This document shows positions 34,601 to 42,460 of a stretch of 64,000 nt of DNA, piece after piece (position 1 is the stretch's first letter; each line of letters opens with the position of its first letter). The stretch is from JBBDYH01 sp040901795 (lineage in GTDB: Bacteria > Planctomycetota > Planctomycetia > Pirellulales > JALHPA01): NCBI GenBank assembly GCA_040901795.1, contig JBBDYH010000167.1, positions 166,819 to 230,818 on the forward strand, written 5' to 3'. The translations under genes and the position numbers were made by a program. The notes below the pieces were generated by a model. That model ran no database searches and was not told the origin of the DNA. It worked only from the letters and a program-made list of their open reading frames with translations.

Positions 34601-36956
34601 AGCGGATCTGCGCACGACGCTGGCTGCGCTTTTTTCGCAGCCGCCCGCACCGGAATTGCGGCAGGCCAACCGAATTAAACTGGCCTTCGAGGCTCTGGAG
34701 CAACTGCTGAGTCCCAGTCTGGCGTCGGGCGCATCCGACATCGCGCAAGCGCTGAAGCCGGGTGACCCCAAGTTGTTGGATGCGACTTACGATCTGCTCC
34801 GCAGTGCCGACGGCTGGAAAGACGCCAATGCATCGCTATCGGACGTCGCGCGGGCTCATTTGGCATCCGCTGCCTGGTGGCATCCGACGAAGAAGGATGA
34901 GCGGCTAGCGCGCGATCTGACAGGTAATCTCGTCGCGGAATGGCAAAAGAATCTAAATGACGAAATCCTCGATCCCCCGCTGGTCTATCACCTGTACTAC
35001 ACCTACTTGGAGGCTCACCGCACAGCGGGCGACAAGCCGACGCAGGAGGCCAATCTTGCCGTTGTTGATCGTCTCCTGTCGCTGACCAAAAAGAAGAAGC
35101 TCGACGACGGGCAGGTTCAAGCGTTCTATCGGAAAGTTGTGGCGCCTTTCGAACCTGCGGCAGCCAACCTGAAGAACCATCGTTTCTTCGCCCGCACGGC
35201 GGAAGTGGTCGCAGATGCAGCCCACCTCGACTGGGGTTTCGCCGATGCTTCCGGGAGGAAGTTATCTGTTAACGACAAACTTGAGGGCCTCTTCACCAGC
35301 GCAGTCAATCTGAGTGCGGCGAAGGAGCCGCAGTATTTTCTGGCCCGCGGGCGCGTCAGGCTGAATCGCAAGCCATTCGATGTGAAGGCGGTCTTGGCTG
35401 ACGCCGAGGCGCTGCGGCGACACGCTCGGTTCGAGGCGAGCGCTTACACGTTGGCTGGTCATGCGCACTTCTATCAGTCACGCCAAGAGCCGACACATGC
35501 GGCGCGACTGAAGGCCCTCGATGAATCGCTCAAGATTCTGCGACAAGCGCTCCCTTCCGGCGATCCAGGGCGGCTGAACGATGATCAGCAGGCGGAGCGT
35601 TTGTTGCTGCTGAGCTACGTCCATTTGGAACGCCGCAACTTCGCCGGTTGGGACACCAGCGCCGTGAATGATTTCGAAAAAGCGGCCGATTATGCGTTGC
35701 AGGCTGAAAAGTTCCTCAAGGGAGCGGCACTTGAGCATGCTTACTCCGCGGCAGGGAATGCCTTTGAAGACTTGGCGTGGTATACGCGCTCGGACGTGGA
35801 ACCAAATTATCAAAAGGCAGTTGAGAATTTTCGCTTTGCGATCCGCGCAAATCCAGCTTCGGTTGCCGCCCGTCTGAACCTGGGCCGCTGCTACTACAAA
35901 ATGGCGGCGGTCAGCGGCGTCAGTCCGCCCGGCGTGGGGACACTTCGGGAAATTGTGGTAAAGGCCGAAGGAGAACTGAGAGAGGCCATCAAAATCGCTG
36001 AATCTCAATCCCACGAGAATCCCGAGGCGCATTACTGGCTGGGTAAGGTGCTGCAAGTGAAGCACCTTGAAGAAGGTACGTCCGTCGAGAAGGCGAAACA
36101 AAGGCTCAACGCCGCCGAATTCCGGGCCGCCGACGATGAGCTGTTGAAGGCCCTTGATCTGGCGGTAAAGCAAAACCTGGCCGACAATGCTCTGCGTCTG
36201 TTTGCGGTCGAGCTGGCGGAAAACGTGCTGCTGCATCCCGACTTCTACCGGGACAAATCGGCCAATAACGTGGCCCTGGCGAAGGTTGCAGCGCGGGCCG
36301 ACGAACTGAAGAAGTTAAATCTGCCGCGGACGACCGGCGTTGATCTCGATCAAGAGGTGAAGGTCCTCAACGCACGCGCGAAACTGCTGGCGGATTCCGG
36401 CCTTGCGGCGCTCGGCGAGCTCGACGAGGCGGCCCGCGACCTCCGTCAGATGGATGCGGATAAGGCCAGCGCTTCGGATGCGAAGATCATGGAGCTGCGA
36501 TTTGAAGTGTTCGCCGACCTGCGCCCACGCGAGCTGACCAACAAGGTCATCGAGGACTGGCTCAACGAAGCCATCTGGTATGCCAGGCTGCCGCGGACGA
36601 TCGTTCGCAAAGACCCGACTTCCGTCCTCATCACGGCGAGAAATGAGGCCGAGAAAGCTCGCTCGGATGTCGCCGGGGAAACGTTGTTTACCGCGTTTGA
36701 GCCGGCCTGGTTGCAGGCGGCAATTGAATCGTCTCCGCGGGATAAGCGCTTATCGAGTTGGTGTACGGAACTGCTCGATGACTTTGAACGTCAAGTCCGC
36801 GCCGCGGGCAACAATGCCAAAGAGCTAGCGCTAGTCGCCAACCGCATTGCGACGCGGCTGGAACGGCTCATCGATTTTCTTGACAAGCGCGGACGCGGCG
36901 GCGAAGCCGATCAGCTTCGAGCACATGCGGGGTTCTATCGCAAAATGGCAAATTGA
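31665..36956 (+). CDS. Giant Ser/Thr protein kinase with Zn-ribbon, TM helix and TPR-like C-terminal half
   Basis: 1763 residues. N-terminal planctomycete leader (LAQYPEIAADS, YHRFPHLRELLSK), a Zn-ribbon (CPHCNSRIDVAADC... CGICG, about 138-165), and a Hanks kinase (about 185-450): LGSGSFGTVWKA, VAVKIPRKG, VIHRDLKPGNIL, DFGLAKRK and GTPAYMSPEQARG. One transmembrane helix follows (about 485-510), then about 1250 residues of helical repeats with TPR character (ELTKILDMDPKNVDAWVVKGN, NPASVAARLNLGRCYYKMAA). All catalytic residues are present. Base composition changes in the middle: the kinase part and TM region are near 45-55% GC and the repeats above 60%, suggesting a fusion. An RHS fragment lies just upstream. 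Confidence 0.93.
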   Translation: MAEQIDLRALVAQLIADQRSSWSQGVPHTLGVYLAQYPEIAADSNATVALIASELQIRRELGHRTDAAEYYHRFPHLRELLSKRLGSDSVDPVELIGHSDQPGDPYATRIPTPGLLPTIGLEGSTEEPPVKPLRQLHVRCPHCNSRIDVAADCQIGGILCGICGSEFSLISTVNETRLAREKISIGHFDLIEQLGSGSFGTVWKARDNELDRTVAVKIPRKGQLSPFEVEQFFREARASAQLRHPNIVGIYEVGRSDDSIYIVSEFIKGCTLADLVQTHPLIPRESAELLAKVAGALHHAHERGVIHRDLKPGNILIDERGTPHVADFGLAKRKSGEVTMTLDGQVLGTPAYMSPEQARGEGHQADARSDVYSLGVILYQLLARRLPFQGAGAVLMSEILHRTPPRLRSIQKNIPCDLETICLKCLEKEAPHRYQTAGDLQADLERYLNGKSIHARRTPLVTRAWRSIERNPIYALHSVLTFLGGVGAAKLFFSLLLLALIGSGYTYFASNPLGGVGNLVAHRQETDDNVPQTDKNIGSEAKAEEDRRKAELAKNAPKQAFAEFLAADEFKQASDILNTSPVFSDAEKAANRLQLQNGWHSHADQAFLARDYETAAGDYAALVKEFPDPLLAADLNLMQARSRLGAGDPDTARTLVAGLSPPTQRQNPRDRVFFLVNLVLAEQGKSPAGIDELHAVWKEHHNQTAVGATTGSEADIWTAKPFEIDQLETTQSAIVANWLQTADSSRAPQNEAELKKTLGELTKILDMDPKNVDAWVVKGNIHLALKQWPEVSKAVKQRLALKRLPALQALRDRARVLDACYDLTNVASDERTLNSALASVPQLMRFKNAQPMLAGSVHSLAERLPKYLPAAVEALRATAESSGAEPDLRPLFAILLAKDIRRRLAEESEFAAKADQFLKDCAFINEHGGGADEVIRACQAEALLALNQEGALQVLGAPGTTPYYQYVKARALSRMPDSAADLRTTLAALFSQPPAPELRQANRIKLAFEALEQLLSPSLASGASDIAQALKPGDPKLLDATYDLLRSADGWKDANASLSDVARAHLASAAWWHPTKKDERLARDLTGNLVAEWQKNLNDEILDPPLVYHLYYTYLEAHRTAGDKPTQEANLAVVDRLLSLTKKKKLDDGQVQAFYRKVVAPFEPAAANLKNHRFFARTAEVVADAAHLDWGFADASGRKLSVNDKLEGLFTSAVNLSAAKEPQYFLARGRVRLNRKPFDVKAVLADAEALRRHARFEASAYTLAGHAHFYQSRQEPTHAARLKALDESLKILRQALPSGDPGRLNDDQQAERLLLLSYVHLERRNFAGWDTSAVNDFEKAADYALQAEKFLKGAALEHAYSAAGNAFEDLAWYTRSDVEPNYQKAVENFRFAIRANPASVAARLNLGRCYYKMAAVSGVSPPGVGTLREIVVKAEGELREAIKIAESQSHENPEAHYWLGKVLQVKHLEEGTSVEKAKQRLNAAEFRAADDELLKALDLAVKQNLADNALRLFAVELAENVLLHPDFYRDKSANNVALAKVAARADELKKLNLPRTTGVDLDQEVKVLNARAKLLADSGLAALGELDEAARDLRQMDADKASASDAKIMELRFEVFADLRPRELTNKVIEDWLNEAIWYARLPRTIVRKDPTSVLITARNEAEKARSDVAGETLFTAFEPAWLQAAIESSPRDKRLSSWCTELLDDFERQVRAAGNNAKELALVANRIATRLERLIDFLDKRGRGGEADQLRAHAGFYRKMAN

Positions 36957-37226
36957 TAGTAAAACAAAAGGCGGATCACGCTCCTGTCGGGCCCCAAGGC
37001 CGCGCCGGAACTAGACCGGGCCCTCTATTGTTACATCGCCTTTGCGTGCTTCTCGCACATGCGGGCCATTGCTAGCGGATCAGGGAATCGAAACCTTGAC
37101 CACGACGTCCCCATGGCAAATGGTGCATTGATCGTTTGGCAGCGACGCTCTGGCGTTCAACGTCGATCCGGGAACTGAAGTCGATTACCCTCGACACGGG
37201 AACCCGTCGGCCGACTCACACGACTA

Positions 37227-38024
37227 TCACCAAACCGTCAATTCTTCGATTGGGCCGTTCAACGGGTCAACGACGCCGGAGACCTCCTTTGTCTGCGCGG
37301 TCCGGCGTGCGATCTGGTCGATCCCCCCGACTTGGAATAGCTGCATGTGCTGCGCGCGACCCGGAGTCAGAAATACATTCTGCAACGGAGGATTTGCTCC
37401 CGCCACCGTCGGATTCTCCACAACCAGAAGGAACTGAGACACAACATGGAATGAAATATCCCAGGCATCTCGAATGGCCTGCTGCCGGCGATCAATGTCG
37501 TTTCGGAGCACGTCATCGGGGTGCATCATGAAGTGCCTGGGGTGCCACGGTCCAGCGCGAGCAGCGGGCTCCTCAATCTTCTCTCGTAGGACAGGCTCCA
37601 GATTGACCAACCCAATAACAACACTTGTTCTCTCGGTCACCTCGTAGCGGCCGGCGAGCGGCCGCGCATAAAAGAGTTTTGACGAGCCGTCCAAGGCCAT
37701 CGACGCTAGGATGCAGTGCGGTTGCTGAGGATTACCCGCCATCATGTGTGATTCAAATGACGATCTCAGAATGACGCTCACGTCCTCGAAAGAACCCCGA
37801 AAAGATGCGTCCAGCCTCTCCTTCACTGTCGCGAGCGCGCGTTGTGCGGTGAGTACGTCGCCAGCAATCACGGCGAACACATTCGTCGCGAGTTGCCAAA
37901 CTTTTTTGCCGTCGTCACGGTTCGGCTCGCCGCCCCGCGAATAACGCGAGTCCGACAGGAGCAAAATGGGAGAAACTCCAGCAGCCTTCGGATGCTCAAA
38001 CTTGTAGCCGGCTGCGAGCGTCAT
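37227..38024 (-). CDS. Proteasome-like Ntn-hydrolase candidate
   Basis: 265 residues that start MTLAAGYKF. If Met is removed, Thr becomes residue 1, as in proteasome beta subunits. LLLSDSRYSRGG fits the conserved DSR (Asp17 region), and KKVWQLATNVFAVIAGD fits the Lys33 region and its ...AG. The Asp-to-Lys distance is exactly 16 residues as in proteasomes, and the Thr-to-Asp distance is 7 longer. I do not recognise a named family (HslV, Anbu and BPH differ in details). The assignment rests on the three motifs and is tentative. ATG at 38024 is the only good start. Nothing co-directional follows closely. Confidence 0.55.
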   Translation of the reverse strand: MTLAAGYKFEHPKAAGVSPILLLSDSRYSRGGEPNRDDGKKVWQLATNVFAVIAGDVLTAQRALATVKERLDASFRGSFEDVSVILRSSFESHMMAGNPQQPHCILASMALDGSSKLFYARPLAGRYEVTERTSVVIGLVNLEPVLREKIEEPAARAGPWHPRHFMMHPDDVLRNDIDRRQQAIRDAWDISFHVVSQFLLVVENPTVAGANPPLQNVFLTPGRAQHMQLFQVGGIDQIARRTAQTKEVSGVVDPLNGPIEELTVW

Positions 38025-39283
38025 TGTTTGGCGCGACCGAAAAGTGATGATCAGATTTACCGTTGCGGCCTATTGTAACGAAGGTTGCCTATCTTCGCGC
38101 AGAAAATGAGTGCATTGTGAGGGGGTATATACAAGGGGACCGGACGTTTCGCGCGGCGGGGGGTCTGGTTCAGATTCTGGCGGCGAATGGGTCCCCCAGA
38201 TATAAGTCGCGTGTTAGAGAATCGACGATGCATCCGCCACGCCAGGGCGGACTCTGTGTCGGCACTACGCCAGATTGTCGGTTCAGCCAACCTCGCGTAT
38301 GTTGCCGTCGCGCGGGCAAACCTGCGGGCGATCAAAGGGGACATTCTACTTTTCTGGGAGCCTGAACGCTTTTACCTGAGTTAGACGACGGGGAAAGGAT
38401 GTTCGACCACGCGCGGTTCGAAGCACGCCGTCCGCCTCGGAATGAACATCCGCGTGCCGTTCCAGGCCTGCGACCTCCGCTTCTCGCCCGTTTTCGCCTA
38501 GCCCTGCCTGATCGCCGTCATCGGTCCCGGCGCGCCGGGATCAGCGTTGATCTGTGGCCAATTTGCCGGCCTCTTCTTCGTTGCCTTGGCTAACTTCTGT
38601 TAATTGCCCCATTGACAACTGTGCCACCTATTGTCTATACTAATGGCCACTATGACCATGACCCGTGCCGCCCCGCTGTTTGGCAATTCATAGAGAGTCA
38701 CCCGGCTTCCGCGACAGGTCCGCGCCTGTCGTGAGCCCCTGGTCGAACGGCCTGTCGTTAGCCGGTCGAACGACGCCTCTTCCGTTCCGTGCGTCGAATC
38801 CGCTGAATTCAAAGCGCGTTCAAAAGTGCAATAATTCGCCGCCCAACCTACCGCGGCAATCGACGGAAATGGTGCCCCAAGCAAGACTTAGCATCGAACC
38901 GGTGCCTGCCGCCGCGGACAATTATTTCCGCTCAACCCCCATTTTCGTGCAACAACTCGCCGAGTGGAAAAAACTCCCCCGCCGCCAGCAGAGTCGCCGC
39001 CTTGCGCGCAAACAAAAGCGCGGCAATTCCCCCACGCTGACGAATTGGAAGCGTCGCATCCCGGCATGCCGCCAGAACTTGCGGAGAGCTACGCTGACGG
39101 CGATGCCCGAATTACCGCGCAGAATCCGTGATTTGAATTATTTTTGCGAAAATCCAATTCCGGTGCGCATCAAACCATCCGCCGCGGCCGTCCTCTTGAA
39201 AACCACGTCGGTCTCGCCGAGCATGGCCACAATCGCCTTTGCGGCCAGCACTTTGTCGTCTCCCCCCGCAACCAACAGTGCCA
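38025..39283. other. 1.26-kb region with no convincing gene
   Basis: Several ORFs (65 and 249 codons on plus, 85-94 on minus) lack ribosome sites and domain signals, and their composition is Arg/Pro/Ser-rich as in non-coding GC-rich frames. It contains a consensus-like promoter (38612-38641). A 16-codon frame starts with ATG at 38643. I could not identify an RNA. Confidence 0.5.
38612..38641 (+). promoter_or_regulatory. Consensus-like sigma-70 promoter without an obvious gene
   Basis: TTGACA (38612-38617), an 18-base spacer and TATACT (38636-38641) form one of the best housekeeping promoters visible here. Transcription would start near 38648. The nearest convincing gene in this direction is the ABC permease at 39284, over 600 bases away. 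Confidence 0.6.
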
Positions 39284-40912
39284 ATGCGGACACCGCCTGC
39301 CAACGCCGCTTTGACCCCGCGCCATTTGGCGACTGTTCTCGCCGCGCTTGCAACGGCGGCATTTGCAGGTATCGCAATCTCACTGGCCGACGCACGCAGC
39401 CGCGGTTTGCTTAGCAACACCTTGCAGCTTGCCGCCGGGGCGCTGTTGATAGCGGTTCCCGTCGGCGGTTTTCTGGGACTGATGTTCGCCCGCACAGAGG
39501 TCTGGGGCCGGCGCGTCGCCATGCTATTTCTAGGTGGTCTGCTGCTTGTGCCGCACTATTTGCAAGCCGCCGCCTGGCAGGCCGGCTTCGGCGTCGAAGG
39601 CTGGCAGACGTCGCTGCAAGCCGGCGGCCTCCGAGTTCCGTGGCTCGACGGTTGGCGCGGCGCGATCTGGGTCCACGGCTGCGCGGGGATCCCCTGGGTC
39701 GCACTGTTCACCGGCGTCGCGGCCCGCTCGATCCCACGGACCTGGGAAGAATCCGCATTGCTTGATCTTTCGGTGGCACATGTTTTTGTGCGTGTGACTC
39801 TGCGGTCCGTGCTGCCTGCTTTGGTTCTCGGCGCCCTCTGGGTGGCCATCGCGACGATGGCCGAGATGTCGGTCACCGACCTGTTTGCCGTGAGGACGTA
39901 TACCGAGGAGCTTTACATCGAGCTGAACGCCGGAAGCTGGAACGCGATCATGGGAGTCGGGCTGGCCCACGAGGGGCCCGTGCCCGCCGCGGCGGGCATC
40001 TTGGTAACGGCAATCATCGCGGTCGCTGGCCTGGTTCTTGCGCACGGGCTGACGTCTGCGGCGCCGAGACCGTCGAGCGGCCCGCCATTTGTCTTTTCGC
40101 TCGGCCGCTGGTCTCTGCCTTTGACTTTGATCACCTGGTGCTTCATCAGTGCTGTGGTGCTGTTGCCGCTGGGGAGTCTGATTTACAAAGCGGGAGCATT
40201 GGTCACTCAAACGGACCTTGGTTTCGAGCGCGGCTGGTCGGCGTGGAAGACGATCGCAATGACGTTTTCCAGTCCGCTCGACCACCCGTCCGAGTTCCGT
40301 TGGTCGCTGATTATGGCCAGTTGCACCGCCAGCGTGACGCTGCTTGTCGCCGTACCACTGGCCTATGCGACGCGGACAAGCCGGTTTGCCGGCCTCGTGG
40401 CGCTGGCGCTTGCCGTTGGCGGCCTGGCCGTGCCGGGTCCGCTCTTGAGCTTGGGCTTAATTCCGGTTTTCAACGATCCGGAATGGCCGTGGCTGAATTA
40501 TCTCTACGATCGCACGATCGCTGTCGCGGTGCTCGCCCAAGCGACGCGCGCGTTTCCGCTCGCATTCTTTCTGGCGTGGTGCGGGTTGCGTACCATCCCA
40601 CAATCGCACCTCGAAGCCGCGCAGCTCGACGGTGCTGGACCGCTGAAGCGGGTTTGGCTTGCCGTGCGCGAGCGGCCGGCCGCGGTCGCACTTGCGGCGC
40701 TGGCGGCCTTTGTGATATCGCTAGGCGAGCTTGCCGCGACGATCCTGGTGGCGCCACCGGGAATCGAGCCCCTGTCGGTGCGCATCTTTGGACTTTTGCA
40801 CTACAACGTCGAGGACCAGGTGGCGGCTATCAGCCTGATGTTGATTTTGCTGCACGCCGCCGCCACGTGGGTGGTGCTGGCGGCGGGCCGACGCGTGTTT
40901 CGCATTGGGTAG
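39284..40912 (+). CDS. ABC transporter permease, iron(III)/FbpB type (two-domain)
   Basis: 542 residues with about 12 membrane helices in two binding-protein-dependent permease repeats. The second repeat has an EAA-loop (LEAAQLDGAGPLKRVWLAV) that would contact the ATPase; the first has ESALLDLSVAHVFVRVTL. Duplicated permeases of this size are typical of FbpB/FutB/CysTW-fused iron or thiamine importers. The ATP-binding and solute-binding proteins are not next to it in this window. ATG at 39284 starts just before the first helix; an upstream in-frame ATG at 39239 adds 15 proline-rich residues. Followed by a gene starting 3 bases after its stop. Confidence 0.85.
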   Translation: MRTPPANAALTPRHLATVLAALATAAFAGIAISLADARSRGLLSNTLQLAAGALLIAVPVGGFLGLMFARTEVWGRRVAMLFLGGLLLVPHYLQAAAWQAGFGVEGWQTSLQAGGLRVPWLDGWRGAIWVHGCAGIPWVALFTGVAARSIPRTWEESALLDLSVAHVFVRVTLRSVLPALVLGALWVAIATMAEMSVTDLFAVRTYTEELYIELNAGSWNAIMGVGLAHEGPVPAAAGILVTAIIAVAGLVLAHGLTSAAPRPSSGPPFVFSLGRWSLPLTLITWCFISAVVLLPLGSLIYKAGALVTQTDLGFERGWSAWKTIAMTFSSPLDHPSEFRWSLIMASCTASVTLLVAVPLAYATRTSRFAGLVALALAVGGLAVPGPLLSLGLIPVFNDPEWPWLNYLYDRTIAVAVLAQATRAFPLAFFLAWCGLRTIPQSHLEAAQLDGAGPLKRVWLAVRERPAAVALAALAAFVISLGELAATILVAPPGIEPLSVRIFGLLHYNVEDQVAAISLMLILLHAAATWVVLAAGRRVFRIG

Positions 40913-40915
40913 AGT

Positions 40916-42061
40916 ATGATGGAAAGTATGCGTCCCTTGCTTGCCACTTTCTTCTGGCTCAATCTGGCCGTGGCTGCCTGCGCGCTCGATCACGTTGCAT
41001 TTCGCCGCGACGGGAAGGACACGAGCGTTTCGGGCCGGCTGATCGTCAAGGCCGAGGACGGTGGCCTGATGATTATGAGTCCGGACGGGGAACTTTGGAG
41101 CATCCAGCCCGACGAACTGATCGACCATCGCGATGATGAGACGCCGTTCGTGCCTCAATCTCCCGACGACGCCGCCCGCGCGATGCTCCAGCAGCTCCCA
41201 GAAGGCTTTGAAGTCTACCGGACCGCACATTACGTAATCTGTCACAACACCTCCAGGGCGTATGCACAGTGGTGCGGCGCGCTCTACGAGAGGCTGTACA
41301 GCGGCTTCATCAACTATTGGAGGCACAGGGGTTTTGAGTTGCACGAGCCGGCACTGCCGCTGGTGTGCGTCGTCTTCGCAAACCAGGGATCGTATGCGCA
41401 GTTTGCCCAAGACGAGCTAGGCGACGGCGTCGAGCGGATCGTGGCGTATTACAGCCTCCGCACGAATCGCGTGACGATGTTCGATCTCGCCGGACTCGAG
41501 TCGCTTCGCCGGCCCAGCGACCGTCGCGGCACGACCGCGCAGATCAGCCAGATGCTCGCCCGGCCGGAAGCCACGCGAATGGTCGCCACGGTTATTCACG
41601 AGGCAAGCCATCAGATCGCGTTCAACTGTGGCCTGCACGCGCGCTTCGCCGACATTCCGCTGTGGGTGAGTGAAGGCGTGGCGATGTATTTCGAGGCGCC
41701 GGACCTTGCGAACTCGCAGGGCTGGAAAACGATCGGCCAGGTCAATCGCCCGCGGCTAAAAACGCTCCGCGAATACCAGATGCGGCGCCCGGCCGGGTCG
41801 CTGCACTCGCTCATCGTCGACGACAAGCGGCTTCGCGACCCCCGCCAGGCGACCGAAGCGTATGCCGAGGCCTGGGCGCTCAACTACTTTTTGATCCGGC
41901 AGAAGCCGAAGGAGTACGTCAAATATTTGCAGCAGCTTTCGCAGAAAGGGGCGCTCGTCTGGGATGAACCGGAGGAGCGGCTTTGCGAGTTTGAGGCCGC
42001 GTTTGGAAAACTGGATAAGCTCGATGTGGAATTCGTGCGGTATATGCGCAAAGTGCGGTAG
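40916..42061 (+). CDS. DUF1570 protein, secreted putative metallopeptidase-like
   Basis: 381 residues with a signal peptide (LLATFFWLNLAVAACALD). The DUF1570 core contains VIHEASHQIAFN (His 228, Glu 229, His 232), an HExxH-type zinc motif, with a third ligand plausible in WVSEGVAMYFE. It also has an SH3-like N-terminal part (DGKDTSVSGRLIVKAEDGG). DUF1570 is common in planctomycetes; function unknown. It starts 3 bases after the permease stop, so the two are probably one operon. ATG at 40916 or 40928. Confidence 0.8.
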   Translation: MMESMRPLLATFFWLNLAVAACALDHVAFRRDGKDTSVSGRLIVKAEDGGLMIMSPDGELWSIQPDELIDHRDDETPFVPQSPDDAARAMLQQLPEGFEVYRTAHYVICHNTSRAYAQWCGALYERLYSGFINYWRHRGFELHEPALPLVCVVFANQGSYAQFAQDELGDGVERIVAYYSLRTNRVTMFDLAGLESLRRPSDRRGTTAQISQMLARPEATRMVATVIHEASHQIAFNCGLHARFADIPLWVSEGVAMYFEAPDLANSQGWKTIGQVNRPRLKTLREYQMRRPAGSLHSLIVDDKRLRDPRQATEAYAEAWALNYFLIRQKPKEYVKYLQQLSQKGALVWDEPEERLCEFEAAFGKLDKLDVEFVRYMRKVR

Positions 42062-42086
42062 GCCTCGATATCAATGACGCCGCACA

Positions 42087-42347
42087 TTACTCCTGGCCAT
42101 TGCCTTGTGGATGCGCCTTTACCGGAAGATTTTCGATGGCTGAAATGTGGACAATTGAGACTTGCGAGGTTGTATTAAAGTATCGCGGGTTTTTCGAGCT
42201 CGCGCTGCCAACCACCAACAAGCGCTCGCCGACCAGTACCAGATCCGGATGGTGAATGTCGTAGCTCTCTCCCGAACTCGTGATGATTCGCAGAGGCGTG
42301 AACGGCGATTCGCGGATACGGGCGTAGATGTCGTCGGGCGTGAACAT
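42087..42347 (-). CDS. Conserved small protein of planctomycete type
   Basis: 86 residues: IYARIRESPFTPLRIITSSGESYDIHHPDLVLVGE forms a beta-rich core (part quoted in two blocks of the chain), followed by VSIVHISAIENLP. This pattern is a widespread small uncharacterised protein in Planctomycetota. GAGG lies 5 bases before the ATG at 42347. It converges on the DUF1570 gene with a gap of 25 bases. Confidence 0.6.
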   Translation of the reverse strand: MFTPDDIYARIRESPFTPLRIITSSGESYDIHHPDLVLVGERLLVVGSASSKNPRYFNTTSQVSIVHISAIENLPVKAHPQGNGQE

Positions 42348-42460
42348 ACTGGCCTCACGTTAAAAGGGATCTTTCCTCGATCCATTTTATGCCGACTGCT
42401 CCGACGTTGCTACACGACGGCGATCCCGGAATGCGACGCGCTTCCTGAGCACCGTCACCC

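Noticed and set aside
38665..39414. 249-codon open frame just after the strong promoter
   Set aside because: GTG start without ribosome site, Arg/Ser/Pro-rich, no domain, and it overlaps the ABC permease start by 130 bases.
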